Shown here piece after piece: positions 1 to 8,355 of a stretch of DNA of 64,000 nt. The DNA is from Polaromonas sp. GTDB lineage: Bacteria > Pseudomonadota > Gammaproteobacteria > Burkholderiales > Burkholderiaceae_C. The DNA lies in the NCBI RefSeq assembly GCF_010365105.1, contig NZ_JAAFGZ010000006.1:62001-126000 (forward strand). Direction: 5' to 3'. The translations under genes were made by a program, and so were the position numbers. The notes beneath the pieces are model-generated. The model worked only from the letters and a program-made list of their open reading frames with translations, ran no database searches and was not told the origin of the DNA. Position 1 is the first letter of the stretch. Each line of letters starts with the position of its first letter.

Positions 1-56
1 CCAAGGCCTGGGACGACCTGTGCCTGGCCATGGGCCTGGCGGCCGGTGCCGGGTGA
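1..56 (+). CDS. 3' end of an unidentified gene (partial)
   Basis: An open frame runs in from the left edge and stops at TGA 54-56, encoding the last 17 residues (KAWDDLCLAMGLAAGAG). The codons are GC-rich like the neighbouring genes and the frame ends 24 bases before pyrF. Too little is present to name a family. Confidence 0.4.
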   Translation, partial: KAWDDLCLAMGLAAGAG

Positions 57-68
57 TGGCGCGCTTCT

Positions 69-74
69 TACAAT
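69..74 (+). promoter_or_regulatory. -10-like TACAAT directly before pyrF
   Basis: TACAAT matches the sigma-70 -10 consensus in five of six bases and ends 6 bases before the pyrF ATG at 81. Transcription would start at or next to the A of the ATG. There is no Shine-Dalgarno in the gap. No good -35 is visible. The leaderless reading is an inference. Confidence 0.4.
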
Positions 75-80
75 CAGCCC

Positions 81-908
81 ATGACCTTTTTTCTTGACAT
101 GCTCGGCGCCGCAGAGCGCCAGAACCAGTCCATGCTGTGCGTCGGGCTGGACCCGGACCCGGCCCGGTTTCCCGGAAAACTCAAGGGCGACGCCCGCCGG
201 ATCTACGACTTTTGCGCCGCCATCGTCGATGCCACCGCCGACCTGGTGATTTCCTTCAAGCCGCAGATCGCCTACTTTGCCGCGCACCGCGCCGAAGACC
301 AGCTCGAACGCCTGATGGCGCACCTGCGCCGCACCGCACCGCAGGTGCCCGTCATCCTGGACGCCAAGCGCGGCGACATCGGCAGCACCGCCGAGCAGTA
401 CGCCATCGAGGCCTTCGAGCGCTACGGCGCCGACGCCGTCACGCTGTCGCCCTTCATGGGTTTTGACTCGGTGGCGCCCTACCTGAAGTACCACGGCAAG
501 GGCGCCTTTTTGCTGTGCCGCACGTCCAACCCCGGCGGCGACGACCTGCAAAGCCAGCGGCTGGCGTCGGTCGACGGCCAGCCGCTGCTCTACGAGCACA
601 TCGCCCGCCTGGCGCAGGGCCCGTGGAACCTCAACGGCCAGCTCGGGCTGGTGGTGGGCGCGACCTATCCGGCGGAAATCGAAAAGGTCCGCGCCGTGGC
701 GCCCTGGCTGCCGCTGCTGATCCCCGGCGTGGGCGCGCAGGGCGGCGACGCCGTGGCCACGGTCAGGGCTGGCTGGCGGCCGGACGCGCCGATCATCGTC
801 AACTCGTCGCGGGCCATTATTTACGCGTCATCGGGCGACGATTTTGCCAAAGCCGCGCGGCGTGAAGCGCTGAAGACGCGCGATGTGCTGAAGGCCGCCC
901 GCGGCTGA
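81..908 (+). CDS. pyrF: Orotidine 5'-phosphate decarboxylase (type 2)
   Basis: PyrF decarboxylates orotidine monophosphate to UMP, the last step of de novo pyrimidine synthesis in the cytoplasm. The catalytic D-x-K-x-x-D array is visible as [11 protein letters not shown] (Asp94, Lys96, Asp99). The N-terminal [11 protein letters not shown] and the length of 275 residues fit the longer type 2 branch found in many proteobacteria and mycobacteria rather than the roughly 230-residue E. coli type. The start at 81 leads straight into the conserved N-terminus. It has no Shine-Dalgarno but a TACAAT hexamer just upstream. The LysR gene that follows starts 32 bases after its stop and is not obviously related. 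Confidence 0.95.
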   Translation: MTFFLDMLGAAERQNQSMLCVGLDPDPARFPGKLKGDARRIYDFCAAIVDATADLVISFKPQIAYFAAHRAEDQLERLMAHLRRTAPQVPVILDAKRGDIGSTAEQYAIEAFERYGADAVTLSPFMGFDSVAPYLKYHGKGAFLLCRTSNPGGDDLQSQRLASVDGQPLLYEHIARLAQGPWNLNGQLGLVVGATYPAEIEKVRAVAPWLPLLIPGVGAQGGDAVATVRAGWRPDAPIIVNSSRAIIYASSGDDFAKAARREALKTRDVLKAARG

Positions 909-940
909 ACGCCGGCGTGGCGTCCCAGCGTCTGGCTGTC

Positions 941-1840
941 ATGCAACTGAAGTGGCTGGAAGACCTGGCCGCCCTGGCGCAAACCCGCAATTTCAGCCGG
1001 GCGGCGGAGCTGCGCAGTGTCACGCACCCGGCCTTCGGCCGGCGCATCAAGGCGCTTGAAGCCTGGGCCGGCGCGCCGCTGATCGAGCGCGGCAGCAGCC
1101 CGGTCACCTTCACCGCGTCCGGCGTCAGCCTGCTGGACAACGCCCAGCAGATGCTGCGCAGTCTGGGCTATGCCCGGGAAGAACTGCTGAGCGCGGCAGG
1201 ACGGCAGGACAACACGGTGACACTGGCCACCGGACGCACGCTGGCGCGCACGCTGGTCGCCGACTGGCTGGTCAAGCTGCAGCCGGTGCTGGAACAGGCG
1301 GGCGGCGAGTTCCGCATCCTGACGCGCTCCCTGGCAGATACGGCGCAGTTGCTGGAACGCGGCGATGCCGACTTCATGCTGACCTACCACCATCCCTTGC
1401 TGGCTGTGCGGCTCAATGCCCGGCAATATGCTTATTTGTCACTGGGGCAGGACCGCCTGGTGCCGCTGACGCGCGCGGATGCGCATGGACAGGGCCTGCA
1501 CCGCTTCGGGCGCGGCAGTCCGGCGCCCTACCTGGCGTATGCCGAAACGCTGGCCCTGGGCCGCCTGGTGCAGGACCACCTGGCCAACAACCCGCATGCG
1601 CCCGCCCTGCGCCGCGTCGTGGAATGCGATTCAGCCGATGCGCTGATTGAATACGTCCTCAAGGGCCTTGGCGTGGCCTGGCTGCCGTGGTCCATGGCGG
1701 TCGGCCCGGTCAAGGCGGGGCAGCTTGTGGCAGCGGGCGACAAGCGGCTGGAGATTGCGTTTGAAGTGCGTATTTGCCGCGCCAAGCGGCCGCTCAGCCC
1801 TCTGGCTGAAAGTATCTGGAACTCGCTCGAACCGCGCTAA
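941..1840 (+). CDS. LysR-family transcriptional regulator
   Basis: This is a 299-residue DNA-binding regulator. Residues 1-60 form the LysR winged helix-turn-helix (LEDLAALAQTRNFSRAAEL, then THPAFGRRIKALE) and the rest is a periplasmic-binding-protein-like effector domain. I chose ATG 941 (MQLKWLEDL) because family members start right before the LEDL helix; a GTG at 917 would add eight residues. A Bug-type binding protein and a hydrolase lie downstream in the same direction, beginning 109 bases after the stop. This regulator may control them, but the effector is unknown. Confidence 0.85.
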   Translation: MQLKWLEDLAALAQTRNFSRAAELRSVTHPAFGRRIKALEAWAGAPLIERGSSPVTFTASGVSLLDNAQQMLRSLGYAREELLSAAGRQDNTVTLATGRTLARTLVADWLVKLQPVLEQAGGEFRILTRSLADTAQLLERGDADFMLTYHHPLLAVRLNARQYAYLSLGQDRLVPLTRADAHGQGLHRFGRGSPAPYLAYAETLALGRLVQDHLANNPHAPALRRVVECDSADALIEYVLKGLGVAWLPWSMAVGPVKAGQLVAAGDKRLEIAFEVRICRAKRPLSPLAESIWNSLEPR

Positions 1841-1949
1841 GTGCGTTTGCCTGGATTCCCCGAAAAAGCACTGTTCTGTGCTGTAGTGGCACCAGGCAGC
1901 GCCTTGAGAATCTGGACAATGGGCAGACTCATTTCACGCAGGATTTTTC

Positions 1950-2930
1950 ATGGCCTTTTTGACCGGTTTTCGTTACACGGCTTTGCTGTCCAGCCTGGCG
2001 CTGCTGATGCCTGGCCCGGCAGCCGCCCAGCCTGATGCTTACCCCAGCAAACCCATCACCCTCGTGGTGGCCTACCCGGCCGGTGGCAGCACCGACCTGA
2101 CCGGGCGTGTCCTGGGCCTGGAGTTGTCCAAAAAACTCGGCGTTCCGGTGGTCATCGAAAACGTGGGTGGCGCTGGTGGCGCCATTGGTGCCCAGAAGGT
2201 GGCCAACGCCGCGCCCGATGGCTATACCCTGCTGGTCGGCGCGAGCAACGAGATTGCGATCACCCGCCTGGTGTCGAGCGCTGTCAAGTACGACATCAAG
2301 GACTTCACCCCCATCGGCCTGATCGCCACCCAGCCGATGGTGCTGGTGGCGTCGCAAAGCTCGGGTGTGAAAACCGTGGAGCAGTTCATGCGCCAGGTCG
2401 CCCAGAATCCCGGCAAGTACAGCTACGGCAGTTCCGGGGTCGGCACCGCCCTGCATCTGGCCGGCGAGATGGTTAAAGACCAGGGAGGCCTGTTCATGAC
2501 GCACATCCCGTACCGCGGCGTGGCGCCCCTGGCCAACGACTTGCTGGGCAACAACATCGACTTCGGCGTGTTCGTGCTGTCCAGCGGGTTGCCGCATATT
2601 CGCAGCGGCAAGGTGGTCGCGCTTGGCACCACCGAAGCCAGGCGTTCGCCAATGACGGCCGATATCCCGGCGCTGGCCGAAACGCCCAGGCTCAAGGGCA
2701 TCGACATCAACATCTGGTTTGCGCTGATGGGTCCTGCGGGCATGCCGGCGCCCGTTGTCGCCAAACTCAAAACCGCCCTGAACGAGTCCCTGCAGACGGC
2801 GGCATTGCGCAAAAAGCTTGAAGACTCGGGCTCGACCGTCTCGCCGCTCAATGTCAACATGCCCGTATTCCTGAAGCAGGAAAGTGCAAAGTACCAGCGC
2901 ATTGTCGACTTCGCGAAGATCAAGGAATGA
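1950..2930 (+). CDS. Bug/TctC-family periplasmic solute-binding protein
   Basis: The 326-residue protein has a signal peptide at residues 1-26 (hydrophobic core LLSSLALLMPGPAAA, cleavage near AAAQ). The mature part opens with the family signature YPSKPITLVVAYPAGGSTD, followed by VVIENVGGAGGAIGAQKVA and PDGYTLLVG. Bug proteins are greatly expanded in Comamonadaceae and Burkholderiales and usually bind small carboxylates; the ligand cannot be read from sequence. No TctA/TctB membrane genes are adjacent, so it is an orphan binding protein. Its stop overlaps the ATG of the next gene (ATGA), so the two are almost certainly co-expressed. That suggests a ligand related to the hydrolase substrate, perhaps an N-acyl amino acid (inference). 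Confidence 0.9.
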   Translation: MAFLTGFRYTALLSSLALLMPGPAAAQPDAYPSKPITLVVAYPAGGSTDLTGRVLGLELSKKLGVPVVIENVGGAGGAIGAQKVANAAPDGYTLLVGASNEIAITRLVSSAVKYDIKDFTPIGLIATQPMVLVASQSSGVKTVEQFMRQVAQNPGKYSYGSSGVGTALHLAGEMVKDQGGLFMTHIPYRGVAPLANDLLGNNIDFGVFVLSSGLPHIRSGKVVALGTTEARRSPMTADIPALAETPRLKGIDINIWFALMGPAGMPAPVVAKLKTALNESLQTAALRKKLEDSGSTVSPLNVNMPVFLKQESAKYQRIVDFAKIKE

Positions 2931-3907
2931 GCGCCTCATCCCTGCAGTTTCATCTGCCCCAACCCGACATCGCTGCCTGGCGCGCCGGCAACACCGGCGT
3001 CGAGGGTGTCTGGCAGTTCGACTCGGGCCGTGCCGGCCGTGATGTGCTGATCACCGCCCTGGTTCACGGCAATGAGCTGTGCGGCGCCTGGGCGCTCAAG
3101 GGCTTGCTGGAAGCCGGCGTGCGGCCGCAACAAGGCCGGCTGACGCTGGCGTTTTGCAACCTGGCGGCGTTTGACCGGTTTGACCCGGCCGACCACGATG
3201 CCTCGCGCTTTGTCGATGAAGACCTGAACCGTCAATGGCAGCCCGACCGCATCGAAAGCGGCGGTACGCTGGAACGCCGCCGCGCCGCTGCGCTGCGCCC
3301 GTTCGTTGCCCGCGCCGACTGGCTGCTCGATCTGCATTCCATGCACGAACGCGCCGCCCCGCTGCTGCTGGCCGGCATGCAGGCGCGCAACCTCGAACTG
3401 GCCAAACTGCTGCGTACGCCGGAATACATCGTGGTCGATGCCGGCCACAAGGACGGGGTGCGGATGCGGGATTTCGGGCGCTTCGGAACGCTGAACCCCG
3501 AAGGCGACGATGCACAAAGCCGTTCACTGCTGCTGGAATGCGGCTTCCATGGCGATGTGTCCAGCCGCACGGTAGCGCAGGACATGTGCGTGCGTTTCCT
3601 GCAAGCGGCCGGAACGCTGCCAGACGACACATTGCAGCAGCTTTTGCCGGGTTGGCTGCAGGGCGACTGCGAGTGCCAGTGGGCGCTGGAAGTGACCGGT
3701 CCGGTCGTGGCCCGCAGTGCAGACTTTCGTTTCACGGAAGCATTTCGGGGACTTGAATGCATTGCCAAGGCAGGCACGGTGATTGGCTGGAATGACGCAG
3801 AACCCGTGACCACGCCTTACGACGATTGCATTCTGGTCATGCCTTCCGTGCGCCAGGCAAAACCCGGCGTCACCGTGGTTCGTTTCGCCCGCCGTCGTCC
3901 CCTGTGA
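2927..3907 (+). CDS. Succinylglutamate desuccinylase/aspartoacylase-like zinc hydrolase
   Basis: This 326-residue protein belongs to the M14-like AstE/AspA family, which cleaves N-acyl groups from amino acids with a zinc-activated water. Visible are the zinc ligands HGNE (His47, Glu50) and a third ligand in LLDLHSMHE (His137), plus DEDLNR (about 98-102), which contacts the substrate in this family. The C-terminus carries TPYDDCILVMPS, frequent in bacterial members. The start codon overlaps the stop of the Bug binding-protein gene by four bases, so translation is probably coupled. Exact substrate unknown; it could equally act on N-acetylated or N-succinylated compounds. Confidence 0.85.
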   Translation: MSASSLQFHLPQPDIAAWRAGNTGVEGVWQFDSGRAGRDVLITALVHGNELCGAWALKGLLEAGVRPQQGRLTLAFCNLAAFDRFDPADHDASRFVDEDLNRQWQPDRIESGGTLERRRAAALRPFVARADWLLDLHSMHERAAPLLLAGMQARNLELAKLLRTPEYIVVDAGHKDGVRMRDFGRFGTLNPEGDDAQSRSLLLECGFHGDVSSRTVAQDMCVRFLQAAGTLPDDTLQQLLPGWLQGDCECQWALEVTGPVVARSADFRFTEAFRGLECIAKAGTVIGWNDAEPVTTPYDDCILVMPSVRQAKPGVTVVRFARRRPL

Positions 3908-3984
3908 TGCAGTGACCCTTGCCTGCATGTCTCTGACGAGGCCGCAAAAACATGCCTGCAACCGCCAGGGGCTGAGTCAAAGCC

Positions 3985-5013
3985 TCAGCGCTGCCCGATC
4001 CGTCCGCCCAGCATCACGCAGGCCAGCGCTGCCACCAGCAGCGCAATGCCGGCCCACTGCCAGGGTGTGACCGTCTCGCCCAGCACCCCCATGCCGGCGG
4101 CCAGGCCGACCACCGGCACGCCCAGGCCAAAAGGCGAGACGCGGTTGGCCGGGTGGCGTTTGAGCAGGCCAGTCCACAGGCTGTAGCCCACCACCGTGGC
4201 CACCCAGCCAAGGTAGCCAATCGACAGCCAGCTGGTCCAGCCCGCTTCAAGCCACTGCCAGCGTATGGCCGGGTTGTCAAAGGCCCACGATAGCGCCAGG
4301 AAGGGAAGGATGGCCACGCCGCCGCTCCAGACCACAAAAGCGATCGTCGAGTAGTGGCTGGAGACCTTTCGCAACTGCCGCGCCACGATGTTGGATGCCG
4401 CCCACATGGCAGCGGCGCACAGCGTCAGCGCAAAGCCGGCGACCGTGGTGCTGCTGGCCGCGCCGGGGCTGGCATAGTTATAGCCAAAGCAGCCCAGGCC
4501 CAGCGCCGCCAGCACCATGCCCGCCTGCAGCGGCCGGCTGGCACGCTCCTGCAACAGGACAAAACCGAAGAGCGCGGTAAAGAACACCTGCGTCTGCAGC
4601 AGCACCGACGCCAGCGCCGCCGTCATGCCGATCTTCAGCGCGATGAACAGGATGCCGAACTGCCCGACACCCTGGAACAGCCCGTACAGCACGACCCATT
4701 TCCACGGCACCTGCGGCGGCCGGATGAACAGCGCCAGCGGCAGAAAAGCAAAGGTGAACCGGGCGGCGCCCAACTGGAACGGCGTGAAGTCGCGCAGGGC
4801 GAATTTCATCGCGACGAAGTTCACGCCCCAGACCAGCACCACGACCAGCGCGGCCGCCAGGTCGCGGCCGCTCAGGCGCGCGGCGCTCAAGACAGACCGC
4901 CGCAGCGGGTTGAAGCAGGCATGAAGACGCGCGGAGGCAGGGGGCTGAAGGGCATGGTGGGGACGGGAATGGAGGTCGGCAAGGGCGTGTGGGAAAGGCG
5001 GAATGCAAGCCAA
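3985..5013 (-). CDS. EamA/DMT-family transporter
   Basis: A drug/metabolite-transporter superfamily inner-membrane protein with about ten predicted hydrophobic helices in two EamA repeats. The first helix carries the typical LVWGVNFVAMKFAL. The second half has GFALTLCAAAMWAASNIVARQL and ends in a short basic tail. The frame can be read back to a TTG at 5013, giving 342 residues, but the first 40 or so residues are proline- and histidine-rich and unlike the family. The true start is probably nearer 4890 (another TTG) and is unresolved. Amino-acid or metabolite export is the usual role; the substrate is unknown. It converges with the hydrolase gene to its left. Confidence 0.8.
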   Translation of the reverse strand: MACIPPFPHALADLHSRPHHALQPPASARLHACFNPLRRSVLSAARLSGRDLAAALVVVLVWGVNFVAMKFALRDFTPFQLGAARFTFAFLPLALFIRPPQVPWKWVVLYGLFQGVGQFGILFIALKIGMTAALASVLLQTQVFFTALFGFVLLQERASRPLQAGMVLAALGLGCFGYNYASPGAASSTTVAGFALTLCAAAMWAASNIVARQLRKVSSHYSTIAFVVWSGGVAILPFLALSWAFDNPAIRWQWLEAGWTSWLSIGYLGWVATVVGYSLWTGLLKRHPANRVSPFGLGVPVVGLAAGMGVLGETVTPWQWAGIALLVAALACVMLGGRIGQR

Positions 5014-5213
5014 CGGGCCTCTGGATTATTCCTCACCTGCGGTTTTTGGACCCAGGGGCAGCGATCTTGCCGACTTGACCACTGCTTCATTTTCTTTCCA
5101 GCGCGGGCGCAACCCAGTGTCTGCCGCATGGAAATCTGCGCCGGGACGCCGGAAAAACGCGGCGAATCTGCTAACCTTTTAAGGGTTCAGTTACTTTTTT
5201 GAAAGGTTCATTC

Positions 5214-5537
5214 ATGTCCAATGACAGCCCCACCCTGCTTCAGACACAGGAACGACTGGTTTCCGCCATCCGCTCGGAAATATCCGACGCCGAAGAGACC
5301 TTGTCGGCCACGGCAGACCAGGCAGGAGAAAAAATGGCCAGGCTGCGCAGCCGCATCGAGAACCGCCTGCGCGAAGCCAAGTTCCGCCTGATCGATGCCG
5401 AAGAAGCGCTGCTCGCCCGCACCCGCGAGGCCGCCCATGCCGCCGACCACTATGTACATGAGTCGCCTTGGACCTCCATCGGCGTGGCGGCAGGCGTCGG
5501 CGTGGTGGTCGGCCTGCTGCTGGGCCGGCGCCTGTAA
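5214..5537 (+). CDS. DUF883 (ElaB/YqjD-type) membrane-anchored protein
   Basis: This 107-residue protein has a long charged, heptad-like helical region (residues 10-75), then the family tail HESPWTSIGVAAGVGVVVG ending LLLGRRL, a single C-terminal membrane helix. E. coli relatives ElaB and YqjD sit in the inner membrane and have been linked to stationary-phase ribosome binding and stress; the role here is inferred only from family. I chose ATG 5214 because GAAAGG at 5201-5206 is a good ribosome site for it; a TTG at 5199 adds five residues. It converges with the ABC operon, with a degenerate repeat copy in the gap. Confidence 0.85.
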   Translation: MSNDSPTLLQTQERLVSAIRSEISDAEETLSATADQAGEKMARLRSRIENRLREAKFRLIDAEEALLARTREAAHAADHYVHESPWTSIGVAAGVGVVVGLLLGRRL

Positions 5538-5719
5538 ACAGAAAAAAGCGGCGGCGCCCTGGCCGCCTGCCGGCCCTTCGCTGCGGACCGGCATCGGGAA
5601 CACGGGGAAGGCCTTCCGTTTTTCAGCCCAGCCAGGCGCACCGCGCCTGCAAGAATGGGGGGCTGGACTGGAAATGCAAGCAAATAAGGCTGTTTCCGTT
5701 TGATGGGCTTAGATAGTTT

Positions 5720-5736
5720 GCTGCTGAATCAGTAGC
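5720..5736. repeat. Family A repeat core, degenerate copy
   Basis: GCTGC-N7-GTAGC, the same 5-7-5 geometry as the GCTAT-N7-ATAGC copies elsewhere but with arm changes. It lies in the gap between the convergent DUF883 and ABC ATPase genes. On its own it would be weak. It is included because position and spacing match the other copies. Confidence 0.4.
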
Positions 5737-5771
5737 ATTTGAGGCCGCTATGGTGTGCTAGAGCTGCCGGT

Positions 5772-6593
5772 TCAGGCCGTCCCCGACACGCGCCGGAAGC
5801 CCGACGACGCCTGCATCAAACTCAAGGTGTAAGGCTCCGCCACGCGGCGGGCGGCCAGGTCGCTGGACGCCAGCACTTCCACCGTCTTGCCGCGCTGCAT
5901 CACCATCAGCCGTTCGCACATATGCGTGACCACGGCCAGATCGTGGCTGACCATGATGAAGGTTAGGTTGCGGCGCTGGCGCAGGTCTTCGAGCAGGTTC
6001 AGCACCTCGGCCTGCACCGACGCATCGAGCGCCGACGTGGGTTCATCGAGCAGCAGGATTTGCGGCTCCAGTATCAAGGCCCGGGCAATCGCGATGCGCT
6101 GGCGTTGCCCTCCCGACAGCTGGTGCGGGTAGCGAAAGCGGAAACCCTGCCCGAGTCCGACTTCATCGAGCGCGCGTTCAATGCGCGTTTCGGCATCAAG
6201 CATGCCGTGAATCGCCAGCGGCTCGGCCAGCAGCCGGTCCACTGTCTGGCGCGGGTGCAGTGAGCCGTACGGGTCCTGGAACACCATCTGCACGCGGCGG
6301 CAAAAGGCCTTGCTGCCGGGCGCGGGCTGGATGGCAGGTGTGCTGCCTGCGCCGTTGCCATCCTTTGCATGACCGCCGTCCGCAGGCCCCGTCAGCCCCA
6401 CCGTGCCCGATTCCCGGGGCGCCAGGCCGCAGATGGCGCGCAGCACGGTTGATTTGCCCGAGCCCGATTCGCCGACGATGCCGAAGCTTTCGCCCGGCGC
6501 GACACAAAACGACGTGTCCGCCACAGCGACGAAGCCGTCATAGACGACGCGCAGGCCCTTGACCTCCAGTCCCAGCGAGTCGTGTGCGTTCAC
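5772..6593 (-). CDS. Dipeptide/oligopeptide ABC transporter ATP-binding protein (DppF/OppF type)
   Basis: The second ATPase of a peptide-type importer, 273 residues. It shows Walker A GESGSGKSTVLRAI, the ABC signature LSGGQRQRIAIARALI, Walker B ILLLDEPTSALD and the switch region IMVSHDLAV. The start is GTG 6593, which overlaps the TGA of the preceding ATPase (GTGA) and begins just before the conserved LEVKGLRVVYDGFVAVAD; frames reaching further upstream are spurious. There is a low-complexity insert around residues 75-100, between the Walker A region and the Q-loop, which is unusual for DppF. It is last in a five-gene operon: binding protein, two permeases, two ATPases. Confidence 0.9.
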   Translation of the reverse strand: MNAHDSLGLEVKGLRVVYDGFVAVADTSFCVAPGESFGIVGESGSGKSTVLRAICGLAPRESGTVGLTGPADGGHAKDGNGAGSTPAIQPAPGSKAFCRRVQMVFQDPYGSLHPRQTVDRLLAEPLAIHGMLDAETRIERALDEVGLGQGFRFRYPHQLSGGQRQRIAIARALILEPQILLLDEPTSALDASVQAEVLNLLEDLRQRRNLTFIMVSHDLAVVTHMCERLMVMQRGKTVEVLASSDLAARRVAEPYTLSLMQASSGFRRVSGTA

Positions 6594-7432
6594 AGCGCCC
6601 ACTCCGGCCGCCGGTCCAGTGTGGCCAGCGGATGCGTCGATGCGCCGAGCTGCGGCAGGCATGCCATCAGTCCGCGCGTGTACGGATGCCGGGCATCGGC
6701 CAGTCCGCCCGCCGCCAGTTCCTCGACCACCCGGCCGGCGTACATCACCAGGATGCGGTCGCAAAACGACGACACCAGCCGCAAGTCGTGCGACACCAGA
6801 ATCAGGCCCATGCCGCGCTCGGCCACCAGCGCATCGAGGATGGACAGCACCTGCAACTGCACGGTGACATCGAGCGCCGACGTGGGCTCGTCGGCAATCA
6901 GGATGTCGGGCTCGGCAATCAGCATCATCGCAATCATCGCCCGCTGTCCCATGCCGCCCGAGACTTCGTGCGGATAGAGCTTGTAGACACGCTCGGGGTT
7001 GTCAATGCGCACCGATTCGAGCGCTGCCATTGCACGTTTTTTGGCTTCGCGGTTGGACACGCGGGTATGCGCCTGTAGCGTTTCAATAATCTGCGCGCCG
7101 ATGGTCATCACCGGATTGAGCGAAAACTTCGGGTCTTGCAGCACCATCGCGATGCGCCCGCCGCGCAAGGCCCGGCGCTGCTTGGGCGGGCAGTTGAGCA
7201 GATCGACGCCGCTGAACTCCAGCCGTTTCGCCGAGATGCGCCCTTCTGGCGCGGTCAGGCCGAGGATGGCGCGGCCGGTCTGGGACTTGCCCGAACCCGA
7301 TTCGCCGACGATGCCCAGCCGCTCGCGCCCCAGCGTGAACGACACGCCGCGCACGGCTTCGACCATGCCGCCATCGCGACCAGGAAACGCCACGCGCAAA
7401 TCCTCGACGACCAGCAGGGGATTCGTACTCAT
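6590..7432 (-). CDS. Dipeptide/oligopeptide ABC transporter ATP-binding protein (DppD/OppD type)
   Basis: The first ATPase of the importer, 280 residues. Walker A GESGSGKSQTGRAILGL, signature region VSGGMGQRAMIAMML, Walker B ILIADEPTSALDVTVQ and ILVSHDLRLV are all present. The signature has GGMGQR where the consensus is GGMRQR, a small deviation. ATG 7432 overlaps the TGA of the upstream permease gene (ATGA). The DppD-type C-terminal segment (HPYTRGLMACLPQLG) follows the nucleotide-binding domain. It pairs with the next ATPase to power peptide-type uptake. Confidence 0.9.
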   Translation of the reverse strand: MSTNPLLVVEDLRVAFPGRDGGMVEAVRGVSFTLGRERLGIVGESGSGKSQTGRAILGLTAPEGRISAKRLEFSGVDLLNCPPKQRRALRGGRIAMVLQDPKFSLNPVMTIGAQIIETLQAHTRVSNREAKKRAMAALESVRIDNPERVYKLYPHEVSGGMGQRAMIAMMLIAEPDILIADEPTSALDVTVQLQVLSILDALVAERGMGLILVSHDLRLVSSFCDRILVMYAGRVVEELAAGGLADARHPYTRGLMACLPQLGASTHPLATLDRRPEWAL

Positions 7433-8355
7433 TTGGCGGCCTTCGGGTCGAGCGCATCGCGCAGGCCGTCGCCCAGCAGATTGAACGCCAGGCTGACGAT
7501 GAAAATCGCCGCGCCGGGCGCTGCCGCAACCCACCACTGGTCGAGCACATACAGCCGGCCATTGGCAATCATTGCGCCCCATTCGGGCATCGGCGGCTGC
7601 GCGCCCAGGCCCAGAAAACCCAGCCCGGCGGCCGTCAAGATGATGCCCGCCATGTCCAGCGTGACGCGAACGATCACCGACGACACGCACAGCGGCATGA
7701 TGTGGCGCAGCACGATGCGCCAGGGCGACGCGCCCAGCAATTGCACGGCGGCGATGTAGTCGGTTTGCCGGATCGTCAGCGTTTCGGCCCGCGCCATGCG
7801 CGCATACGGCGGCCAGGACGTGATGGCAATCGCGATCACCGCGTTCTCGATGCCGGGGCCGAGCGCGGCGACAAACGCCAGCGCCAGAATCAGGCGCGGA
7901 AACGCCAGAAAAATGTCGGTGATGCGCATCAAGGCGGCATCAACCAGCCCGCCGGCATAACCCGCCACGGTGCCGACCAGTAGGCCAATCGGCGCGGCCA
8001 GCACGGCGACCAGCACCACCACGAACAGCGTGATGCGCGAGCCGTGGATCAGCCGCGACAAAATATCGCGCCCCTGGTCGTCGGTGCCCATCCAGTGCGC
8101 CCATGACGGCGGCAGCAGCCGCGTGGTGCGCAGGTCGCCGATATAGGCCGAATAGGGCGCCAGCAGGTCGGCGAATATCGCCACCAGCACCAGCGCCAGC
8201 ACGATGAACAGCCCGACCATCGCCAGCCGGTTGCGCGCAAACGTGCGGCAGCCGCCGTAGGCCCGGCCCAGCGCGGCCTGTCTTCTGGACAAGGGCCGGT
8301 CGGACATCAGCCAATCATGCAAACCCTGCGGCTTGGAAAGCGTCGTCTCGTTCAT
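7429..8355 (-). CDS. Peptide-type ABC transporter permease (DppC type)
   Basis: A 308-residue inner-membrane permease. After a cytoplasmic N-terminus comes the first helix (MVGLFIVLALVLVAIFADLL) and the DppC-type periplasmic segment WMGTDDQGRDILSRLIHGSR. The BPD_transp_1 core has the EAA loop near ARAETLTIRQTDYIAA. ATG 8355 overlaps the stop of the dppB-type gene by four bases. With the DppB partner it forms the translocation path. The substrate is not defined by sequence: dipeptides, oligopeptides, glutathione or opines are all possible for this family. Confidence 0.9.
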   Translation of the reverse strand: MNETTLSKPQGLHDWLMSDRPLSRRQAALGRAYGGCRTFARNRLAMVGLFIVLALVLVAIFADLLAPYSAYIGDLRTTRLLPPSWAHWMGTDDQGRDILSRLIHGSRITLFVVVLVAVLAAPIGLLVGTVAGYAGGLVDAALMRITDIFLAFPRLILALAFVAALGPGIENAVIAIAITSWPPYARMARAETLTIRQTDYIAAVQLLGASPWRIVLRHIMPLCVSSVIVRVTLDMAGIILTAAGLGFLGLGAQPPMPEWGAMIANGRLYVLDQWWVAAAPGAAIFIVSLAFNLLGDGLRDALDPKAAK

